From Botryotinia globosa (taxonomy: Eukaryota; Ascomycota; Leotiomycetes; Helotiales; Sclerotiniaceae), in assembly GCA_014898425.1 (NCBI GenBank), contig RCSZ01000008.1:1499501-1563500 (forward strand): a stretch of 64,000 nucleotides of DNA. Direction: 5' to 3'. The position numbers and the translations under genes were made by a program. Below the pieces are notes generated by a model. The model worked only from the letters and a program-made list of their open reading frames with translations, was not told the origin of the DNA and searched no databases. The first letter of the stretch is position 1. Each line of letters starts with the position of its first letter. Shown here in pieces: positions 58,114-64,000 of the stretch.

Positions 58114-59055
58114 TTAATTCCCCTTTCCACTTGTCTTTGCTTTTTTCGCGACCTTTCTCTTAGGTGTGCATGTCAACTTTTGGATTTTACCTGAGCGTAG
58201 AGTTCGAGTGTTGGAAACTACTGCTGGTTTGGAATTTTTGGAATTTGGCTTCGACTGCAGAACTTCTTCCTCTTCCAATGGCACATCCTGGATTTTATTC
58301 TGCTCCGGCATCCCCTCTTTCCAATTCATCTCCTCTGTCAACACCCTTGCAAATTCTTGAACCTTTTCCGGATTGAAATATGGACTCTCTGAAGGTACGT
58401 CCAGCAATTCTGTGTAGGGGAAACTGTAAGTAGATCTGGATGGTTGGTCCATTTCTACCACATCTACCACCAAGTTTTCCATCCCTCTTATCTTTCTCAG
58501 TGTAGAAAGACCTCTGGCTGTCATTAGATCCAACTTCGGTTTTTTACTACCAGACATCGTATCCTGTCCAACTCCTATCCTGAGAGTCCTCAACGATTTA
58601 CACTCGCCAAGTAACGTGAATGCATCCACCCTCTGAATTCCACTGAATTGGAAATATATATGGCGAATACAGAGTCGCTTTTCCTCGCCAATCATGTACA
58701 GATAACAATACAAACTCCAGGTGCCCGCAAACAAGAACGCATTCTCACCGTAGAAGATTTGGTTTGATTCTTTGTAAAGCTGTTCGCATGTTCGCGCCAG
58801 TATAAGTATGTCTTCGGCATATGGCCGGAACACCGCCCTGGGATCTTTTTCTTCTCGATACCCGGTTTCTTTGAGGAGTTGATAAGCGTTGGGCCAAATT
58901 GTATTGTCGCCTGGCTTGAGATCGCCATAGCTCGTTACTCTTGGCTTGTCAGTTCGCTGTCCTAATTGAACATATCGATGGATCTCGTCACGAATTTCGC
59001 GAGGTAAATCGAGGAGGGGACACTTTGGGGGTTTGTTGCGGCGGAGTGAAGGCAT
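58114..59055 (-). CDS. F-box-like / DUF7730-type fungal protein
   Basis: Intact single-exon frame of 313 residues from the ATG at 59055. After a basic start (MPSLRRNKPPK) it has LLDLPREIRDEIHRYVQLG, the opening helix typical of the large fungal family of DUF7730/2EXR/F-box-like proteins, then ILILARTCEQLYKESNQIFYG, another hallmark segment, and FLFAGTWSLYCYLYMIG with leucine-rich strands (CKSLRTLRIGVG, RGMENLVVDVVEMD). The C-terminus is Lys-rich (KRKVAKKAKTSGKGN) and may be a nuclear signal. The family is expanded and mostly uncharacterised in filamentous fungi; a role as substrate adaptor is inference. Confidence 0.75.
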   Translation of the reverse strand: MPSLRRNKPPKCPLLDLPREIRDEIHRYVQLGQRTDKPRVTSYGDLKPGDNTIWPNAYQLLKETGYREEKDPRAVFRPYAEDILILARTCEQLYKESNQIFYGENAFLFAGTWSLYCYLYMIGEEKRLCIRHIYFQFSGIQRVDAFTLLGECKSLRTLRIGVGQDTMSGSKKPKLDLMTARGLSTLRKIRGMENLVVDVVEMDQPSRSTYSFPYTELLDVPSESPYFNPEKVQEFARVLTEEMNWKEGMPEQNKIQDVPLEEEEVLQSKPNSKNSKPAVVSNTRTLRSGKIQKLTCTPKRKVAKKAKTSGKGN

Positions 59056-59730
59056 ATTTGGTGGATACTTGAGTTGCTAGATGGTAACAGCAAGGTATTC
59101 GTTTGGGTGGGAATAAAGCTTCTGCTGGTTTCGACTTGGTAGTTGAAAATGTAAGTATCGGTTCTTTCATCCAAATTATTGTAATTCTTGATATTATTGA
59201 AAGTATTACGAGAATAATTATAAGTAAGATCGTTGAGTGCTTACTGCATCTACTACAGCTTCCTGTTAACAGAGCGGGGTAGTCGCAGACGCGACGCAGA
59301 CGCGACGTTGCTCAAGGAAAACGAAATTGTCGCCTGGTCACGTTTTATGCATGGGCATTAGGGTTAATGATGAAATGATGACAAAGCTTCTATATAAGCC
59401 TTGATCTCATTTAGATTTCCCACTTGGATAAACAAGAGTGAATCTAACAGTCCCTAAAGTTTTGTTACAAGAGACTTCTATGATCATCAAGTAGCTGCAA
59501 AGCATATAATGTTAGCTCATCAAATGGCAAAGTCCATTGGCTTCCATTAGCCCGGCCAATTCGTAAGTCCAGAGCAAACTAATCTTTTCTGGTCGATATA
59601 TATCATAAACAAATTAAGGCTCTTCAGGTGTAGCCAAGGTTGTCAATTATACCTGTTTGAATGTAGTGTCCCATTGCCAGAGTTTGATCAGACAAGTCCA
59701 TTGGCGATAGCCTTCTTGGCCAAAATTAAA
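59056..59730. other. Intergenic, nothing recognised
   Basis: About 0.7 kb. Near 59281-59306 a GACGCGACGCAGACGCGACG duplication occurs. The frame of the next candidate is open upstream to 59674 without an ATG. Confidence 0.35.
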
Positions 59731-60015
59731 ATGGCTTGCTTTCCCGAAGAAATCTATAAGGAACTTTATATGAATCATGCTGAAATTCAACCATACTCTT
59801 TGGGGCAAAGTACTGCTATGAGATTGTTAGTTCAATTGGACCAAGAGTGGCCAGACTTCCATGCGCGAGCAGCCATATTGAAAGAAAGCTACCCCTCAGT
59901 CGAACTTGAATTGAGGCATATGTTCCATACAAATCGTGTCTTAATACTGCTTCGTAGTAATTTAATTGAACACAAATCACGACTTCTGGAAGACTCCAGG
60001 ACAACCCTCGGTTAA
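59731..60015 (+). CDS. Hypothetical small protein, 94 residues
   Basis: From the first ATG (MACFPEEIYKELYMNHAEIQ) the frame is helical and charged, ending RLLEDSRTTLG. The upstream open frame could be an earlier exon. No family recognised. It may be joined to the frame at 60045-60401, but the only phase-compatible intron would be about 32 nt, too short to trust. Confidence 0.35.
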   Translation: MACFPEEIYKELYMNHAEIQPYSLGQSTAMRLLVQLDQEWPDFHARAAILKESYPSVELELRHMFHTNRVLILLRSNLIEHKSRLLEDSRTTLG

Positions 60016-60044
60016 ATCACTCGAGAGACCAAGAACTTATAGCT

Positions 60045-60401
60045 ATGACAATTGAAGGAGTAAGTCGTCAACGTCATCCGAGTTACATTTCTTCGGCATC
60101 TGCACGAGTGTACGAATCTGTAGCTGTCAGTGGTGAAATTGTGCTGGCGATCAAGCAAGCATCTCCGCCGTCGTCGATTTCATGGGAACAGCCAGTCGAT
60201 TCAAGGGGCTCATATCAAGAATTCCAATCACAATCCCAACTCACCTGGCCAGTAAAGCATGATTCGTCCGGTGATGACTTACTTAGTATTGATACGGAGA
60301 ATCCAGATCTATATCTTACGGTCCCTAGATATCATGTCAATGATGAACAAGGGCAATCTCAAGCTAGCCATTCAACCAGGACAACATTTTGGGCAGGCTG
60401 A
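60045..60401 (+). CDS. Hypothetical protein, 118 residues
   Basis: A polar Ser/Gln-rich frame starting MTIEGVSRQRHPSYISSASA and ending TTFWAG. No domain, signal or membrane segment. Could be a second exon of the preceding candidate or chance. Confidence 0.3.
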   Translation: MTIEGVSRQRHPSYISSASARVYESVAVSGEIVLAIKQASPPSSISWEQPVDSRGSYQEFQSQSQLTWPVKHDSSGDDLLSIDTENPDLYLTVPRYHVNDEQGQSQASHSTRTTFWAG

Positions 60402-60760
60402 AAACGCTACAATACTCGATTCGTAAAAAGCACCACAAAAGAAAGCTTGTCGGCTCATTTGGTCACAGAATCTCAAGACTTATAGCGAGGGAGTCAGGAC
60501 GCACCTAATTACTTCCTCAAATGACTATAGAGCTACCTTTATGGAGCTGGTGATCTCAACAGTGCAAGCTACCATCCGGAATGGGAAGCTTCGATACAAT
60601 ATTTGGAAAACTATGTATTTTTGAGGGCCTTTACTTCAAAACTCCATTGATGTGGTGTTTTTTTATTAAACCATCACGAATTTATAACAATATCTTAACC
60701 TTTTATTTTGAATATCACGTCATCTTCATTGAATTAATTGTACTCTCGAGAAACATAAGT

Positions 60761-61534
60761 ATGCTTAATTCTCCTGAATCTGCTTCACCCGAGTCTCCCT
60801 CATATGAAGGAAATTCAGATGAGTCTCTTTCACCAGAGAGTCCCCCACCAAAGTTTATCTCTCCTTCATCTAAGCTTATTTTACCCGAGTCTTTTTTGTC
60901 AGAGTTTACTTCATCTGAGCCTCTTTCACCCGTACCTTCTTTACTCAACTTCATTTCACCTGAATCTCCGTCAGTCAAGTCTCCTTCAACCAAGCCTCAA
61001 TCTGCACTGTTCGTTGATCGTGGACTGAAAGTACAAGTCTGGTTCGATGCTTCGGTCGACAATGGGGGCTACAACAACGGAAGAGGTCGTGGATCCCCAA
61101 TCTTTTGCGATAGTCTTCTCGATATAGACTCTCCTCAAGATTGGTGGCAGATGCTGCGCAATCTCCAGCGAATTATCGACCTTCATTTTTTGTCTCTTTT
61201 GGGAGCGAGCTCCGAGATCGTCGAAGTGTTTGTTGTTTGGGATGGAGATGTCCCATGGGAATGCGACGGATGGTCGGAATGGTCGGAATGGTCGGAATGG
61301 TTGAAATGTAAGAGGTGGAATGATATTGGGGTAAAAACAATGAAGTTGTACAAAATTAAGAAAGGTCCACGGTACAGGGTAAATTTCGAGTTTCTCCTCG
61401 AATTGCTGGCTGAAAGGGATTATCGCGACGTGATACATTGCTCTCTTAATACGCCACTCATCCCAAAAAACACCCCAATGACCTTCATGGACCACATTGA
61501 ACAATCCAAAGTCAAGAATCTCCAAGATTTTTAG
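60761..61534 (+). CDS. Orphan protein with SPES repeats, paralog of 61998-62453
   Basis: From the ATG at 60761, 257 residues. The N-terminal 80 residues are low-complexity with recurring SPES/SPSS words (MLNSPESASPESPSYEGNSD, LSPESPPPKF, ISPESPSVKS). A folded domain follows: GLKVQVWFDASVDNGG, a helix DWWQMLRNLQRIIDLHFLSL, IVEVFVVWDGDVPWEC, a WSEW triplicate (61269-61301), then a strand and FEFLLELLAERDYRDVIHCS. The later blocks match the next gene (IFIHWAGEPP, LWIFLAKRKYRDEIFC). Family unknown; the frame is open further upstream but without a convincing start. Confidence 0.6.
   Translation: MLNSPESASPESPSYEGNSDESLSPESPPPKFISPSSKLILPESFLSEFTSSEPLSPVPSLLNFISPESPSVKSPSTKPQSALFVDRGLKVQVWFDASVDNGGYNNGRGRGSPIFCDSLLDIDSPQDWWQMLRNLQRIIDLHFLSLLGASSEIVEVFVVWDGDVPWECDGWSEWSEWSEWLKCKRWNDIGVKTMKLYKIKKGPRYRVNFEFLLELLAERDYRDVIHCSLNTPLIPKNTPMTFMDHIEQSKVKNLQDF
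61269..61301 (+). repeat. 9-bp coding repeat encoding WSEWSEWSEW
   Basis: TGGTCGGAA is repeated three times plus a partial copy inside the gene at 60761. Length variation would add or remove three residues without breaking the frame. Confidence 0.85.
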
Positions 61535-61997
61535 CGCATACATCATTCTAAAGCAATTGATCAGGAAGGCAGCCGGGTCTTTTTACTGTCCAGGCACCAT
61601 TTATCATGAATGTCATGGAAATATTCTATCGACAAAACTTCCCTCGACTCAAACTCCACTTAACACATTGAATCAAATTTTCCATATTGTTTTAGAATAT
61701 TCAGCAGTAGGATCAGGTACGTTTTTGTTCGAAGTCGAGCAAACTCAATCTGATTGTATCAGTGAATATTCGTGGCTGTACAATCGTTGAGCTTAGCGTC
61801 TTGAATACTTTTCCAGCGTTATTTCATACTCCGTTTTTCTATTTAGAGGTCATAGACCCCCCCCCCCCCCCCTTTCGAAATTTCGATAGAAACACAGCGC
61901 TTTTGTAGCAATATTGATCATCTCTCCAGAGTCCACAACAGTGAGTTATAGCTTTCTTGAGCCATACTTCACAGAGCTAACAAATTTCTTTCTAGAA
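61535..61997. other. Spacer with poly-C tract and probable 5' UTR intron
   Basis: Contains a C17 run at 61857-61873. A likely intron (donor GTGAGT near 61942, acceptor TTTCTAG ending 61995) lies just before the ATG at 61998, so the next gene may have a spliced leader. Frame 61497-61790 is unremarkable. Confidence 0.4.
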
Positions 61998-62453
61998 ATG
62001 TCTGATAAATCCTCATCAAGTGCTCAACCGTCAATAATTCCTGGTATCCAAATTCGTGCTATGAACATCTCAGATGGCTCACTTCCCTTTCTTTGCAATA
62101 CGACTCTCGGAATCGTCTCACTACCAGAATTCTCAAAAATTTCGCATGCGCTCATTCAGACCATCAATATTCAAACCCCGTCTGAGAAGTTTTCACGCAT
62201 AAAAGGAGATATATCTATCTTTATCCACTGGGCAGGAGAACCCCCCGATAAATACGCCTGCCAAACGGCCTCTCGATGCTGGAACAACATCTCGTTGGAC
62301 TTGATGCTCCTATCCGAGAAAAGATTCTCTGTTAACGGTCCGGATGAATTGAAAGATCTTTGGATATTTCTAGCGAAGAGAAAATATCGAGATGAGATCT
62401 TCTGCGTTTTCGAGGCTTCACCTATCCCGGCATCTGGTCGCACTTCTGAGTAA
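61998..62453 (+). CDS. Orphan protein, paralog of 60761-61534
   Basis: Taking the ATG at 61998 (MSDKSSSSAQPSIIPGIQIR), 151 residues. The body reads IRAMNISDGSLPFLCNTTLG, a helix EFSKISHALIQTINI, the strand ISIFIHWAGEPPDKY, CWNNISLDLMLLSEK and LKDLWIFLAKRKYRDEIFCV. The order W-x-G-x-x-P, then W, then L-A-x-R/K-x-Y-R-D-x-I-x-C equals that of the preceding gene. It lacks most of the SPES tail, although SPEST is encoded just before the putative leader intron. Small fungal-specific family of unknown function. Confidence 0.55.
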   Translation: MSDKSSSSAQPSIIPGIQIRAMNISDGSLPFLCNTTLGIVSLPEFSKISHALIQTINIQTPSEKFSRIKGDISIFIHWAGEPPDKYACQTASRCWNNISLDLMLLSEKRFSVNGPDELKDLWIFLAKRKYRDEIFCVFEASPIPASGRTSE

Positions 62454-64000
62454 GGAAAGATGCTGAAGGGGATTTAATTCACTCCGATGAGCGAAAAGAG
62501 AAATACTGGAGATGCGTATATGTCTGAGAGGAAGGCTTTGATTTGATGATCACTAGTTCAGGCAGGAAGCTTCTCGAATGCAAAAATAGGGTTGAAAGCG
62601 AGGCTTAGCGTTACCTACTTATTTGTTCACGTACTAAAGCACTTGACAAATCAAGCGTTTAACTTTGAACTGCAGTCTTCTGACTTTATGTGCATGTTTC
62701 AATTCACCGGTAAAATTCATCCATCAAGCAATCTCTATCTATCACAGCTCAAGCGAACGAAATCCTCAAATCAAAATAACTCAGAATCCCTTCCCATATC
62801 ACCTCTGATGTCGTAATCTATCTGACTATCACATTCAAATTCTGAATCTAAGTATAACCGTGATTACGTCACCAATCTCTAAATACGAAGGGCAGCATAA
62901 TCTTAAGTCTGCGAACTAATTCTTTTCCATGTCCAATGACATATCATCTCATCATCCCAGCCAATCGCCTGTCTAAATGAAAGCGGGGTCGACCCCTAAT
63001 CTTCATTCGGCAGCCGACGCAGAAGATTTCCTACAAACATCACGAATGGTGTTGAGGATGAGTATGACTTGTGAATATCATAAATGATTGATCAAGAAAA
63101 GGAGAAAAGTAAAGAATAATTATCTGAATAGATTAAATTTTTGTATCAAATTTTTGTATTCGCGTCATAATTGAAAGTGCATTTTCCAATGGGTCAATTT
63201 ATGTTGGCTGGAAGGCCGCAAGTTGATAATTTTCAAGATATATATTATGTGGTATAACGCTTCTTTATCTTGATAGCTAGCTGTATGCTATTTCACCTTC
63301 CCATACATCTGCGTCCAAACATATCCTCGGCCTGCTCCGCGAGCGCACGAGATGCCGATCTCGAAAATCCAACACCAGTAGCCGATTTGAAAGGCAATAG
63401 CACCAAGTTTGAGTCTCAGTCTCAGGTGCACTCCAATGAACCAGTCATCGATCAAAACATCGGAGTATGACGTTCACCAGGCGACCCCGGAAACCCCCCA
63501 AAATTGGGCAACGACTCGAAAGTTTTACCTGACTATTCTATTTTTCATTGCAAGATGAAACAGTGTCATCGAATAGCAGTATATTCAGTAGTGCGGGTAC
63601 TGTTCTTGCGGATGAAATTGGTGTCTCTCTAGAAGTAGTAAATTTGGGAACAATTGATTTGTTCTTGTAGATTAATCTCATCCACCTTGGAGGTATTAAT
63701 TACATTGAGGTATTTGCCGAAGTAACTAGAGTTCTGAAGCGCGGGGCTACTGCTTCGAACCCAGCTTCTTCGAACCACTCTCGGAGAAATCTGATCGCGA
63801 AATACCCCTCGTAGTGGAGCCCTCGGATTCTTATCTATATACTGGTTGTGGTAGCTCAAACCATCGCGATAGTTTCGATTTGCTGATTCATGCCTGGCGG
63901 ATCTGACGCGGCACCAGAGTGTCGTTGGAGGTACATCGGTAGATGTGTGGAATCCAATTCACCGGGCGCTATCATAATACCAATTGAGGACAATTTGACC
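62454..64000. other. Right-end stretch, no confident gene
   Basis: 1.5 kb. Frames at 62592-62816, 63270-63470 (plus) and 63859-63629 (minus) are short. A plus-strand stretch near 63550-63780 reads in pieces like protein (VSSNSSIFSSAGTVLADEIG, then INYIEVFAEVTRVLKRG) but is interrupted by stops; it could be exons of a gene crossing the right edge. I cannot identify it. Confidence 0.3.

Noticed and set aside
60012..60046. An intron joining the frames 59731-60015 and 60045-60401
   Set aside because: Phase fits, but the intron would be about 32 nt, shorter than any other in the window and without a clear branch site.
63550..63780. Methyltransferase fragment at the right end
   Set aside because: A phrase like EVTRVLKRG resembles such enzymes, but there is no SAM-binding glycine motif and stops interrupt the frame.

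Overview
This window is nuclear DNA of a filamentous ascomycete. The genes are split by short GT-AG introns (mostly 45-110 nt) with CTRAY-type branch sites, and the conserved proteins (RAD52, STS1/Cut8, PEX19, UBC9, porin, sphingolipid delta-4 desaturase, methionine aminopeptidase 2) have fungal forms. Gene style and several protein sequences look most like Leotiomycetes of the Botrytis/Sclerotinia kind. That placement rests on recognition and has not been tested by search.

Layout. 0-13 kb: the N-terminal part of ornithine carbamoyltransferase (minus strand, running off the left edge), two related small unknown proteins, an AT-rich inverted-repeat relic, a small membrane-protein candidate, a DIP5-like amino-acid permease, and a second (ACO2-type) mitochondrial aconitase. 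14-25 kb: a 1235-residue low-complexity protein, a poorly resolved multi-exon membrane-protein gene, long gene-poor stretches, and STS1. 26-35 kb: RAD52, a UBA/zinc-finger/UBX protein, simple-repeat-rich intergenic DNA, a VAP/Scs2 protein, and sphingolipid delta-4 desaturase. 35-45 kb: an accessory block with a broken fungal-family gene, three tRNA-like RNA polymerase III units in 0.9 kb, a broken second HMG-CoA synthase copy, a single-exon orphan, and a 61-bp minisatellite. 45-57 kb: a dense housekeeping block holding an unknown nuclear-type protein, PEX19 and UBC9 (divergent), asparagine synthetase, porin, and a J-protein divergent from methionine aminopeptidase 2. 58-64 kb: an accessory block with an F-box-like/DUF7730-type protein and a pair of diverged paralogs of an unrecognised family.

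Several genes share amino-acid supply as a theme (OTC, permease, ACO2-type aconitase, asparagine synthetase). Perfect TGAGTCA (CPC1/Gcn4-type) motifs lie upstream of OTC and, further away, upstream of asparagine synthetase, which would fit general amino-acid control. Otherwise neighbours do not form a pathway cluster.

The most unusual signals are: (1) the tRNA-like cluster at 37.3-38.2 kb, with clover-leaf ends, A and B boxes and T-run terminators but 70-120 nt structured inserts at the anticodon position; (2) an aconitase reading frame that canonical splicing can keep only with a 1-nucleotide exon between two back-to-back introns; (3) a decayed HMG-CoA synthase paralog; (4) two novel paralog pairs. 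Exon borders were placed by eye from splice consensus and reading-frame continuity, and no searches were run.
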